Shown one piece after another: positions 43,101 to 49,964 of a DNA stretch of 49,964 bases. This stretch comes from Actinomyces sp. oral taxon 170 str. F0386 (GTDB taxonomy: Bacteria > Actinomycetota > Actinomycetes > Actinomycetales > Actinomycetaceae): contig NZ_GL882539.1 in the NCBI RefSeq assembly GCF_000195595.1, forward strand, positions 152,060 through 202,023, written 5' to 3'. Position numbers and translations under genes: made by a program. Every line of letters begins with the position of its first letter. Position 1 is the first letter of the stretch. Below the pieces are notes generated by a model. It was not told where the DNA came from. It saw only the letters and a program-made list of their open reading frames with translations, and made no database searches.

Positions 43101-44431
43101 CTCGTTCCCGCCTCCTGCACCGTTGCGGCGTCGTTGGGGGCCAGCAGGGCGTAGGTGGAGGGGTCGACCGCCTCATCGTCCCAGGTGGGGGTCAGGGAGT
43201 TGGGGGTCCCCCACTTCTGCGCACCGTAGGTTCCCTCCGGTGAGGCGTTGACGTAGTTGAAGGTCGGTATCGTCAGCGACCCTTGAACCGACGGGTCGGC
43301 CTTGACGTCCTTGGCGAAGGTGACCGGACGCTCCTGCTCGATGGAGCCGTAGAGGCAGCCGAAGGAGGTGGCGTTCTCGCGGGTGATGAAGCGCTCCTCC
43401 AGGGTGGAGGACTGCTCCTTCTCCAGCTCGGTGCGGCACTGCTGGCTCGATCCGTTGTTGACGAAGCCCCACAGCTTCAGCTTGTACTTGATGCCGGTGC
43501 TCGGGTCGGTCCAGGCGGTGTCGGAGCGGTCGGACTTGATGTCGAGGACGTCGTCCGAGCACGAGCGCCCGTTCTTGTCGGTGAAATGTTGCGTCATGTA
43601 GCCGTCGAACCAGACGAGGGAGCCGTTCTGGTACATGTACATGTAGGTGCGTCCATCGTAGGCACCAACATTCCCGTACCGGTCGTAGGCGTAGGGGGTT
43701 GCCACCTTTTGCGGGTCAATGGCGTAATCGCCGATCATGAGCTTGCCGTCCGCCCCGACCTTCCCGGTGCACGTGTTGATCGTGTCGAACTCCCTCCAGG
43801 GGAAGTTCGCCTCAATCGTGCCGGCGGTACGGACGTTGAAGCTGCCGTAGTAGGAGGTTCCGCCATCGGAAGGGTTTGTCACCCGGCTGCTGTCGGTGTA
43901 GATCGGGCTGTTGACGTGGCGCATCCGACCAACGAGGAAGACCTGACCGACCTTGATGCTCGTGGTGTTGGAGGGCTGGAATCCCAGCGAAGTCTGGTTC
44001 TTGTCGGCGGACTCTCCCCTGTAGACGCTGGAGCAGCTGTTCGCATCCCAGGCGGGGCGCCCATAACCAACCGCCGCGTACTGGCCACCGCTGCCGTAGA
44101 CCGTGTCGGTGGAGTAGTACTGCGAGCCGGGAGAGTAACGAATGCAGGCCCGTGTCCGCCCCCACTCCCACGGGTACGAGGTGTAGTTGTATCCATCGCT
44201 CGCAGTGTCGGTAATGGGATCGGCACTTTCAACGGTACGCACGTAGGAGATCTGAACCGAGGTGTCCCCCAGGGGAACATCCAGGTCGCCGGTGGCGGCG
44301 TCCGCGGAAGGGGTCGCCCACGGAAGCGACACCATGGTCACCAGGACCATGGCAAGAGAACCGACCACCGCTGAGAATCTGCGCAGGAATCCTTCGCGCC
44401 CGCGCCGCGGGCGGGTTGATGACAGGGACAT
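40187..44431 (-). CDS. fimQ: Type 1 fimbrial tip protein FimQ
   Basis: Large tip subunit of the type 1 fimbria (1414 residues, close to known FimQ). Signal peptide: basic start, then VGSLAMVLVTMVSLPWATPSADA. The N-terminal 500 residues, rich in aromatic and polar residues with several cysteines, form the likely ligand-binding part. The remainder contains several CnaB/DUF11-like beta domains (ITVTNPSAKAGLTYDLNDAW, YTVTVTNTSLAASPVVADLT, YTVSVVNEGSLTASTGPIND), which recur with a period near 150. E-box YWLVETKAPAGHQL, then the sorting signal LPLSG at 1375-1379, hydrophobic stretch and basic tail. No strong ribosome site precedes the ATG at 44431. It is the first gene of the fimbrial operon; about 235 bases upstream are AT-richer than average and should contain its promoter (a possible -10 is TACATT at 44502-44497). 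Confidence 0.93.
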   Translation of the reverse strand: MSLSSTRPRRGREGFLRRFSAVVGSLAMVLVTMVSLPWATPSADAATGDLDVPLGDTSVQISYVRTVESADPITDTASDGYNYTSYPWEWGRTRACIRYSPGSQYYSTDTVYGSGGQYAAVGYGRPAWDANSCSSVYRGESADKNQTSLGFQPSNTTSIKVGQVFLVGRMRHVNSPIYTDSSRVTNPSDGGTSYYGSFNVRTAGTIEANFPWREFDTINTCTGKVGADGKLMIGDYAIDPQKVATPYAYDRYGNVGAYDGRTYMYMYQNGSLVWFDGYMTQHFTDKNGRSCSDDVLDIKSDRSDTAWTDPSTGIKYKLKLWGFVNNGSSQQCRTELEKEQSSTLEERFITRENATSFGCLYGSIEQERPVTFAKDVKADPSVQGSLTIPTFNYVNASPEGTYGAQKWGTPNSLTPTWDDEAVDPSTYALLAPNDAATVQEAGTSPQAGVDRNTGDVWTSGWFLRNVTCTAGSRNSPLLRRDGTTRLDQSDSVDLNQRTIRLDETQLAEEQDEVAVKCVWHNEYVVGRGRVTLVTVVDGGSAKPEQWTMSATPATEGLFGQKTITGASGTAAVSKVYTAGGTYTLSTGNGPEGYTQNGPWVCTDDDRSDVPVNGDNQFVLREGRNVTCVVHQKPQQTPVSAVKTVDGASDAATAGSYTLSYTCTPGPDGTGTSTGRITVDAKGSAADLPAQRVGATCTVTEDARDAKGLKQPGSASGGSVSWKDPAAFKVVTNPGQQEKEIASTAVAPTKGNAGGVTFTVPDSTEGAVRIKVVNSVVPHAGIAKTFTKVAKSTEKVNGQTTFDQTYTITVTNPSAKAGLTYDLNDAWQVPNGVTVHKVSISGGAITGTETPQAGVPYAKTGITLPAGQKHTYTVVLNVSGPDAGLPGHGTCSPDVVGKSQAIFNKASVTTKGDGQPKEAAACGTLPPNPQFKAHKTPLDVVRNADGTFTSSYTVTVTNTSLAASPVVADLTDTPQMPTGTRLSKVKVLEKGTDARGVTLPAINPATGTLNGPITLIKAGTGETLAAAPRSGGEGGSRTFTMQMTFTVRESTPGFTESDFQCGHQRADGKPSGLVNTIAMEGDTDGEGNNHGCLSTEGKLKFSKEVTTQPGNGSTFDVVYTVSVVNEGSLTASTGPINDKPSFAPGLNPTLVKVQREMEPAKTVSAEPDGSYRLSDNENLYSGLRIRYTVTFTVKIDPSAAGYRDDLLSCTTDKGRLVPGHGLYNKVLPQEGKDSDTRPDHDVACANVSPDAGKRILSIVKTGSQGPLDDAAFAIYPMDPSTSGAKPLTDGVTFTGGKGTGTFTTTGLAINREYWLVETKAPAGHQLMAKPARFKVTETGIELLTPAPGGSALTVSRSGASRSDDTITVRDVQVGTLPLSGGRGIGINVVVGIAAVTGGALLALRSRKASSSRRSA

Positions 44432-44667
44432 GCCGTTGGAATCCGATCATGAGGGATGGGCGCGCGGGGAGCGTGCCTCAGAGCTGACTGCGGATGAATG
44501 TAGAGCACACCCGCATCATGAAGGCATTCGAAAGAGGCACTATGCGGCAACAATCGCGCATCTTCCCACACCAGGATCACTTTTCTGAGGCATCACGCCA
44601 AAACACAAAAATATCGGTCCGGCAACAGTTATCACGACTGAAGGAACATGATGACGCTCAAGACACG

Positions 44668-44696
44668 AAAAAGGGGCTCCGGATATCAGTGGGAGC
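44668..44696 (-). terminator. Terminator after methyltransferase gene
   Basis: On the minus strand GCTCC (44696-44692) pairs with GGAGC (44680-44676), followed by CCC and five T (44672-44668). A longer pairing of GGGGCTC inside the gene end with GAGCCCC is also possible. It separates the methyltransferase from fimQ. Confidence 0.55.
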
Positions 44697-44702
44697 ACAT
44701 TT

Positions 44703-46352
44703 TCAATGAAGAGTCGAATCGAGCCCCAGGAAACCGTGAGTCGCGAGCCGGCGAACCGCCTCCACCAGCTCGGCGCGCAACGCATCGGCGTCGACCCCGG
44801 TCAGAGAGGCCACGGCGGAGGCGATCTGACCCACGCTCAGCTCGCCGTCGGCCACCCCGGCCAGGGCGGCCACCGCGGTACTGGCCTGGACGGTTCGCCC
44901 CAGCCCTCCGCCCTGACGCAGCAGGATGACGGTGGGCTCACTCGCCCCGGGAACGAAGTGGCGCTCCTCGGTGACGTCGGGGGCGAGCACCGGGCGCAGG
45001 GCGGCAACAGCGTCGTCGTCGAGCCCGGAGAGCAGCTCCCGGGTCCGCAGCACCTCAGCGACGTGTGGCCCCAGGACCCCCTGACCGGAGGTGGACACCT
45101 CCTCCAGGAGGCGCCAGGGCCCTCGGGGGCTCTCAGGGCGGTGGACGATGAGGTATCCGAAGCCGATCCCCTCGACGCCGCGCGCCTCGAAGTCACCGAT
45201 CCAGGCCCCCAGGGCGGCGTCGAAGGTCTCGGCGTGGCGCTCAGGGGTCAGGCCGCCGTCACGCAGCCACATGGTGGCGTACTCCACCGGGTCCTGGACC
45301 TCGCGCTCGATCACCCAGGCATCAAGCCCCTCGGGGATCCAGGCGGAGACCGCATCGCGCCACGAGTCAGCGCCGTAGTGCTCCCAGTTGCCGAGCATGA
45401 CGGCAGCGCCTCCGGGCTCGAGGTGCTCACCCAGCCCGGCGACGAGCGCCGGCAGGACGGGGCCGCCGGCGTCGCGGTACTCCATGAGGGGCAGGCCGGC
45501 CTCGCGCACCGCCGGAGGGGTGAGGACGAAGGGCGGGTTGGAGGCGATGAGGTCGAAGCGGCGGCCGGCCACGGGCTCGAGGAGGGAACCGAGCCGGAGC
45601 TCCAGCCGGCCCGCGGAGCCGGCGTCGGCACCGGGGCGGGGGCCGTCGATGACGCTCACGCCGGCCAGGGCGGCGTTGAAGGCGGTGAAGGCCAGGGCGC
45701 GCTCGGAGATGTCGGTGGCGACGACGTGCTCGGCGTGGCGCAGCAGGTAGAGGGTCTGGATGCCGCAGCCGCACCCCAGGTCCAGCGCGGTGCTCACGGG
45801 GGTGCGTGGGGTCAGGCCCGCCAGCGTGAGGCCGGCGCCGCCGATGCCCAGGACGTGGTCGGGGGCCAGGGCGCGGCCGGTGACGAGCTCGCCCAGGTCG
45901 GAGGCCACCCACCAGCGGACCTCGCCGGCGTCGTCGACGGCCTCGTGGGGGCGCAGGTCCACTCGGGCGCGGACGCACCCGGTCTCATCGGGCTCACCGA
46001 CCAGGCCGACGGCGGCCGCGCCCGCCGCCCCGGTACGGGGCAGGGCGGCGTCGAGGGCGATGGCAGGAACCGGCTCACCGAGCATGAACAGAGCGGTCAG
46101 GACGGCTACGGACCAGGATGACGCGGAATCGGACCTCTCGGCCAGGGCGGCGCGCACGGCCCGCAGGGCGGGCAGGCGGATCTCCCGGCGCAGGGCGGCG
46201 TCGGCCGCCCCACCCAGGAGCGCGGCCACCGTCTCCACCCCCCAGCCGGACTCGGTCAGGTCCGTCCGCAGGCTCGCCGCCTGCTCGGGCGTGACAGCCG
46301 GAGGCAGGAAGGAGGACGGCTCGGAGGCGGACCGGGTACTCGCGAGGGTCAT
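44703..46352 (-). CDS. Class I SAM-dependent methyltransferase
   Basis: A 549-residue methyltransferase. Residues 1-180 are a helical N-terminal region (VRAALAERSDSASSWSVAVL) found in a family of actinobacterial methyltransferases. The central domain has the SAM motif ALDLGCGCGIQTLYLLRHA (motif I, 191-197), ATDISERAL, and the catalytic NPPF motif at 272-275 in LIASNPPFVLTPP, as in HemK/PrmC-type glutamine and in N6-adenine or guanine-N2 methyltransferases. About 150 further residues form a winged-helix-like end. The substrate cannot be told; rRNA (like RlmG/RsmC) and protein glutamine are both possible. The start ATG at 46352 has no clear ribosome site. It follows the LLM oxidoreductase by 75 bases on the same strand. 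Confidence 0.85.
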   Translation of the reverse strand: MTLASTRSASEPSSFLPPAVTPEQAASLRTDLTESGWGVETVAALLGGAADAALRREIRLPALRAVRAALAERSDSASSWSVAVLTALFMLGEPVPAIALDAALPRTGAAGAAAVGLVGEPDETGCVRARVDLRPHEAVDDAGEVRWWVASDLGELVTGRALAPDHVLGIGGAGLTLAGLTPRTPVSTALDLGCGCGIQTLYLLRHAEHVVATDISERALAFTAFNAALAGVSVIDGPRPGADAGSAGRLELRLGSLLEPVAGRRFDLIASNPPFVLTPPAVREAGLPLMEYRDAGGPVLPALVAGLGEHLEPGGAAVMLGNWEHYGADSWRDAVSAWIPEGLDAWVIEREVQDPVEYATMWLRDGGLTPERHAETFDAALGAWIGDFEARGVEGIGFGYLIVHRPESPRGPWRLLEEVSTSGQGVLGPHVAEVLRTRELLSGLDDDAVAALRPVLAPDVTEERHFVPGASEPTVILLRQGGGLGRTVQASTAVAALAGVADGELSVGQIASAVASLTGVDADALRAELVEAVRRLATHGFLGLDSTLH

Positions 46353-46427
46353 GGAACCGACCGTAGCGGCGGGGCACCGGTCGTATCGGGCGCCCCGCCG
46401 CAGAAGGGCCCAGGAGCACCCGCCGAC

Positions 46428-47474
46428 TCACCGGAGCCGGGCGGCGAGCTCGGCGTACTGGCGGGTCTTGACCTCGACGTCGTCGATGTAGCTGACGAGC
46501 ATGACCTCCTCGGTGCCGTGGTTCTCGGCGAAGGCGGACAGTGCGTGGGCGACCTCGTCGTAGGTGCCCACGATGATGGCGGTGTCGCGCTCGAGGTAGC
46601 GCTCGACCTCGGCACGGTAGGCGGCGTCGAGGGTGGCCGGGTCGCGGAAGTGCATGGGGCGGCCGGTGCGCAGGCTGAATCGGGCGTCGGCGGCCACGAG
46701 GGCCTGCTCGTGAGCCTCCTCGCGGGTGGCGGCGGCGCTGACGCACAGGGCGGAGAGGGTCCGCCCGCCGTGGATGGAGCCGTGGCCGCCGCCGCGGTGG
46801 GGTGCGCCGTCGGCCTGAGTCCCCGGAGCCCCGGGGAGGTGGGCGCGGTAGTGGTCCATGATCCCGACCTGCTGGCGGCCGGTGAAGAACTGGGCATAGG
46901 CGTAGTTGAGGTCGTGGGTGCCGGCCCAGGCCGCCGACTGGCCCGAGGACCCCAGGAGCCAGACCTCCGGCATCTGAACCGGGCGGGGGCGGACCTCGAT
47001 GGAGGCGTAGTGGTGGGTGGCCGGCAGGTCATCACGTAGGAGGGCGACCGTCTCCTCGATGAGGGTGTTGATGGCGTCGGGGTCGATGACGCGGCCCTGG
47101 TTGAGGGCTCCGGCCGCGCGCATGTCGCCGCCGGGGGCGCGCCCCAGTCCCATGTCGACGCGGCTCGGGTGGAGGGTGGCCAGGGTGGCGAAGCGCTCGG
47201 CCATCTGGAGCGAGCCGTAGTGCATGGCCATGACGCCGCCCGAGCCCACGCGGATGCGGCTGGTGGCGTCCAGGATGTGCATCATGAGCAGGTCCGGCGC
47301 CGAGGACAGGAAGGATCCGGTGCTGTGGTGCTCGGCCAGCCAGAGGCGGTGGTAGCCGGCGTCCTCCAGGCCGCGCCCCAGGACGACGAGGTCCTCCAGG
47401 GTCCGGCGGGCGTCTCCCCCTTCGAAGAGGGGGACCTGCTCGAGGACGCTGATTCGGCTGAGACGAGGGCTCAT
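46428..47474 (-). CDS. Luciferase-like (LLM class) flavin-dependent oxidoreductase
   Basis: A 348-residue cytoplasmic flavoprotein of the bacterial luciferase superfamily that uses FMN or F420. It begins MSPRLSRISVLEQVPLFEGG; RLWLAEHHSTGSFLSSAPDL and RIRVGSGGVMAMHYGSLQMA, then DMGLGRAPGGD are hallmark segments of the MsnO8/YhbW-like subgroup (LLM with the LAEHH motif). WLLGSSGQSAAWAG near 170-185 is the phosphate-binding part. An insertion of Gly/His residues (about 225-245) is lineage-specific. AGGAG lies six bases before the ATG at 47474. It is divergent from ahpC over 359 bases. No partner gene suggests a substrate. Confidence 0.88.
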   Translation of the reverse strand: MSPRLSRISVLEQVPLFEGGDARRTLEDLVVLGRGLEDAGYHRLWLAEHHSTGSFLSSAPDLLMMHILDATSRIRVGSGGVMAMHYGSLQMAERFATLATLHPSRVDMGLGRAPGGDMRAAGALNQGRVIDPDAINTLIEETVALLRDDLPATHHYASIEVRPRPVQMPEVWLLGSSGQSAAWAGTHDLNYAYAQFFTGRQQVGIMDHYRAHLPGAPGTQADGAPHRGGGHGSIHGGRTLSALCVSAAATREEAHEQALVAADARFSLRTGRPMHFRDPATLDAAYRAEVERYLERDTAIIVGTYDEVAHALSAFAENHGTEEVMLVSYIDDVEVKTRQYAELAARLR

Positions 47475-47700
47475 GGCTTCTCCTGACCTGGTGTGCGGCG
47501 ACGGTGGGAGCAACATCGGAGGACGGCGTCTCATTCCGCGCCCTCTCCAGGCGGGGGCATCTCACGCGTACGGGTGCAGGATCCCTGTCAGCGCCGTCGA
47601 ATGTCCCCGGCCGGCTTGATCTGACGCAGCCGGGGCCGACCGACGACACCACAACGACACCAAATAAGGCATCCCTTTTTAAAAATAGGACGAGTTTTAG

Positions 47701-47729
47701 TTGCGTCTATGGACTTCGCGTCCTACGGT
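47701..47729 (+). promoter_or_regulatory. Candidate ahpC promoter
   Basis: TTGCGT (47701-47706) and TACGGT (47724-47729) are separated by 17 bases, about 105 bases before the ahpC start. The preceding 40 bases are the most AT-rich of the 359-base divergent intergenic region (47475-47833), which holds no gene. Read by eye; not proven. Confidence 0.4.
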
Positions 47730-47833
47730 TGGACCGACGAAGCCGCCCTGTACCGGCCCTGCATGGGTCGCCGCAGGTCCGCACCGGCTCTTACCCATCT
47801 CGCACCGCGATTCGCATGATTCAGGAGGCACCC

Positions 47834-48412
47834 ATGGCCGTTCTCACCATCGGAGACCAGTTCCCCGCCTACGAGCTCACCGCCGTCGTCCCCGGCAACC
47901 TCAAGGAGGTCGAGGCCAGCAAGCCCGAGGACTACTTCACCACCGTCTCCTCGCAGGTTCCCGCCGGCACCTGGCGCGTCGTCTTCTTCTGGCCCAAGGA
48001 CTTCACCTTCGTGTGCCCCACCGAGATCGCCGCCTTCGGCGACCTCTACCAGGACTTCAAGGACCGCGACTGCGAGGTCGTGGGTGTCTCCGTGGACAAC
48101 GAGTACACCCACTACGCGTGGCGGCGCAGCCACGACAAGCTCCAGGACCTGCCCTTCCCCATGGCCAGCGACCTCAACCGCGAGCTCACCGAGGCCCTGG
48201 GCATCAAGCGCGCCACCGGTGAGGCCGACCGCGCCACCTTCATCATCGACCCCCACAACGTCATCCAGTCGGTCTCCGTGACCGCCGACTCCGTGGGCCG
48301 CAACACCGAGGAGGTTCTGCGCCAGCTCGATGCCCTCCAGTCCGACGAGCTGTGCGCCTGCAACTGGCAGGCCGGCGCCGCCACCATCGACGCCCTGGGT
48401 CAGATGGGCTGA
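47834..48412 (+). CDS. ahpC: Peroxiredoxin AhpC
   Basis: Reduces hydrogen peroxide, organic hydroperoxides and probably peroxynitrite. The protein has 192 residues. The peroxidatic cysteine is Cys61 in FTFVCPTEI, and Cys174 and Cys176 lie in ELCACNW. All three match the numbering of M. tuberculosis AhpC, whose mechanism uses three cysteines and AhpD as reductant. AGGAGG lies seven bases upstream of the ATG at 47834. ahpD follows after 67 bases, giving the usual actinobacterial ahpC-ahpD operon. No OxyR gene is adjacent. Confidence 0.96.
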   Translation: MAVLTIGDQFPAYELTAVVPGNLKEVEASKPEDYFTTVSSQVPAGTWRVVFFWPKDFTFVCPTEIAAFGDLYQDFKDRDCEVVGVSVDNEYTHYAWRRSHDKLQDLPFPMASDLNRELTEALGIKRATGEADRATFIIDPHNVIQSVSVTADSVGRNTEEVLRQLDALQSDELCACNWQAGAATIDALGQMG

Positions 48413-48479
48413 CGGGCGCTGCCCCGTCCGCCTCTGTCCTCCTTCTGCTTCCTTCACCCGCACGACGAAACGAGATCAC

Positions 48480-49010
48480 ATGAGCATCGACAACCTGCGC
48501 TCCGCCCTGCCCGACTGGGCCAAGGACCTCTCCCTCAACCTGTCCACCCTGTCCCGCTCCTCCTCGCTGACCGAGCAGCAGCAGTGGGGCACCTTCGTGG
48601 CCGCGGCCGCTGCGACCCGCAACGAGTCCGTCCTGGTCCAGGTCATGGAGGACGCGCGCTCCCACCTGTCCGAGGAGGCCATCAGCGCCGCCTTGGGCGC
48701 CGCCTCCATCATGGCGATGAACAACGTCGCCTACCGCACGCGCCACTTCCTGGGCTCGGCCTACGACAACGAGCGCATGGGCCTGCGGATGAACATCATC
48801 GGCAGCTCCGGCGGTGTGGAGAAGGTCGATTTCGAGCTGTGGAGCCTGGCTGTGTCCACCATCAACGGCTGTGAGAAGTGCGTGACCGCACACGAGGCGA
48901 CGGTGCGCGGCGAGGGCCTGAGTACCGAGCAGGTCTGGGAGGCCGTACGCATCGCCGCCACCCTGACCGGTGTGGCCCAGGCGGTCGGCGTCGTCGAGAC
49001 CCTCGACTGA
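48480..49010 (+). CDS. ahpD: Alkyl hydroperoxide reductase AhpD
   Basis: The disulfide reductant of AhpC; in M. tuberculosis it links AhpC to lipoamide from dihydrolipoyl dehydrogenase. The protein has 176 residues, all helical. The active site is Cys131-x-x-Cys134 with His138 ([11 protein letters not shown]), and Glu119 (VDFEL) corresponds to Glu118 of the mycobacterial enzyme, so the proton relay is complete. The ATG at 48480 has weak ribosome-site complementarity (ACGAGATC), consistent with lower expression than ahpC. A hairpin ends the operon. Confidence 0.95.
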   Translation: MSIDNLRSALPDWAKDLSLNLSTLSRSSSLTEQQQWGTFVAAAAATRNESVLVQVMEDARSHLSEEAISAALGAASIMAMNNVAYRTRHFLGSAYDNERMGLRMNIIGSSGGVEKVDFELWSLAVSTINGCEKCVTAHEATVRGEGLSTEQVWEAVRIAATLTGVAQAVGVVETLD

Positions 49011-49023
49011 CCCCGCTCTGAGC

Positions 49024-49071
49024 ACGACGGCGGCCGCCCGCTCCGAGGAGGAGCCGGGCGGCCGCCGTCGT
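49024..49071. terminator. Bidirectional terminator after ahpD
   Basis: A perfect 17-bp stem (49024-49040 with 49055-49071), and a loop with a further CTCC/GGAG pairing. TTCGTTTC follows on the plus strand. It lies between convergent genes. Confidence 0.75.
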
Positions 49072-49093
49072 TCGTTTCAGGGGCCTGTGACGC

Positions 49094-49606
49094 TCAGCTG
49101 CGGGGGTCGACGTCGATGGCGCCCTGGACGTCGTCGAAGAGCAGGTTGGAGATCTCGACCTGGACCTTCTCGACCTGGGGGACGTCGTGCAGGAGGAGCG
49201 GGTCGTCCGAGGAGGTCTGCAGGGCAAGCGTGCCGCAGCCGAAGAAACGGTCGGTGACGTCCTTGTCAAGCTGGATGTCGGAGATCCGGGTCAGGGGCAG
49301 GTCGTGGCCGCTGCGGTTGAAGATACCGGAGCGGGTGATGATGCGCTTGGTGGTGACCGTGTAGGTGTGCGTGTACCACTGCAGCCACGGCACGAGCAGC
49401 AGGGGGACGCTCAGGACGACGACCGCCACCCAGATCGCCAGGAGGCCCCACGGCTGCCAGCTGGTCGGGGCCATGACCGAGGCGACGACGCCGACCACCA
49501 GCAGGAGGATCTCGACGACGAACCGCCACAGGAGGACCTTGATGTGGGTATGCATGTGCCGTACCACGACCTCGTCGCGGCTCAGGAGCTTCTTCGACAG
49601 TGTCAT
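49094..49606 (-). CDS. Membrane protein with bacterial PH (YdbS-like) domain
   Basis: A 170-residue membrane protein. Two hydrophobic segments (about 20-45, VLLWRFVVEILLLVVGVVAS, and 50-75) precede a bPH2/YdbS-type domain: YTHTYTVTTKRIITRSGIF, then DLPLTRISDIQLDKDVTDRF and FGCGTLALQTSSDD. This arrangement is common in single-domain actinobacterial members whose function is unknown. The ATG at 49606 is chosen because MTLSKKLLSRDEVV is the typical start; a frame upstream to 49711 is open but lacks family sequence. It is convergent with ahpD. Confidence 0.85.
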   Translation of the reverse strand: MTLSKKLLSRDEVVVRHMHTHIKVLLWRFVVEILLLVVGVVASVMAPTSWQPWGLLAIWVAVVVLSVPLLLVPWLQWYTHTYTVTTKRIITRSGIFNRSGHDLPLTRISDIQLDKDVTDRFFGCGTLALQTSSDDPLLLHDVPQVEKVQVEISNLLFDDVQGAIDVDPRS

Positions 49607-49816
49607 GGCTCCATCGTGCCAGGATGCCTGGGGTTCGCGCACCTGAGACGAAGGGGCCGGATGGCTCGCCTGATCAGCAGTCGGGTGTCTCCACCTCACT
49701 GGCTGAAGCACAGGCCGAGTACTTATCGGACACTGGCAGGTTGTGAGCGGGACACCAACGTGCCATCGGCCGAGACGGGCGCGGCAGTGCCGGAGCGCTC
49801 ACGGGGCGGGGCGCGT

Positions 49817-49964
49817 TCACCCGGTGAGCATGCTCATCCCCACCGAGGCGACCACCGGTGCGATGCCCAGGATGACGAAGGCCGGCAGGTGGCAGGCGCC
49901 CAGCGGTAGGACGAGGCGGACCGCCAGGCGCTCGGCGGCCTCCTCGTCGCGGGCGTGCCGCCCC
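49817..49964 (-). CDS. TadC-like pilus assembly protein, 3' end only
   Basis: Only the last 48 codons are inside the window. The sequence contains ERLAVRLVLPLGACHLPAFV followed by ILGIAPVVASVGMSMLTG, ending at a TGA at 49819-49817. A final hydrophobic helix with LPLGxCxLPAF is characteristic of the C-terminus of type II secretion F / TadC proteins of actinobacterial Flp/Tad pilus loci. The rest of the gene lies to the right. The 210 bases between it and the PH-domain gene hold nothing I can assign. Confidence 0.75.
   Translation of the reverse strand, partial: GRHARDEEAAERLAVRLVLPLGACHLPAFVILGIAPVVASVGMSMLTG

Noticed and set aside
44494-44709. A 71-codon plus-strand frame in the fimQ upstream region
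   Set aside because: It overlaps the methyltransferase terminator and the likely fimQ promoter, has no ribosome site and no recognisable features.
47685-47710. ATAG...CTAT elements before ahpC as an OxyR site
   Set aside because: The two tetramers are 18 bases apart with TTTA in between. OxyR sites need ATAG-N7-CTAT repeated; the register here is wrong, and no oxyR gene is adjacent.

Overview
The window is high-GC actinobacterial chromosome. Its gene set (Lsr2, CarD, SenX3-RegX3 next to PhoU, AhpC-AhpD, a Tad/Flp pilus gene at the right edge, and above all a FimQ-FimP-SrtC1 type 1 fimbrial locus) points to an oral Actinomyces of the A. oris / A. naeslundii / A. viscosus group. I see no insertion sequence, prophage, CRISPR array or rRNA. 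One tRNA gene (Thr, anticodon CGU) is present.

Layout. 1-8.6 kb is core: a DUF2218 protein, an MFS transporter, ispD, carD, the phosphate-type two-component pair regX3/senX3 divergent from phoU, gpmA, lsr2 and tRNA-Thr. A 46-bp perfect palindrome lies between lsr2 and gpmA. 8.9-11.5 kb is an asparagine-use pair (AAT-family permease plus type I asparaginase). 11.6-17 kb holds three tandem secreted alpha/beta hydrolases of the tripeptidyl-aminopeptidase type; the second and third share almost the same N-terminal segment. 17-20.8 kb has a PH-like membrane protein, holB and tmk.

20.9-26.6 kb, between tmk and topA, is the most unusual block. It contains three DUF3060 lipoproteins, one OmpA-domain lipoprotein with a long glycine/aspartate repeat, and an OmpR-type two-component system whose kinase has almost no extracellular sensor. 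All four lipoproteins begin with the same short motif after the lipidated cysteine. Three promoters in the block carry the same GTCGC-based site at the same distance from a candidate -10 element, so the two-component system probably controls the lipoproteins and itself. The block also shows a tandem duplication that left a gutted copy of the response regulator.

26.9-29.9 kb is topA. 30.2-33 kb has two paralogous soluble proteins, each an Aer-like PAS domain plus a helical region with no recognisable output domain, divergent from a second OmpR-type two-component system (33.3-35.8 kb). 35.8-44.4 kb, minus strand, is the type 1 fimbrial operon: fimQ (tip), fimP (shaft), srtC1 (pilus sortase) and a translationally coupled PAP2-like membrane phosphatase. 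44.7-49.6 kb carries a class I methyltransferase, a luciferase-like oxidoreductase, ahpC-ahpD and a PH-domain membrane protein. The last 148 bases are the 3' end of a TadC-like gene.

Many gene ends are marked by perfect, long GC-rich hairpins that lack a U-tract. Positions and motifs were read by eye; family names rest on recognised motifs and not on database searches.
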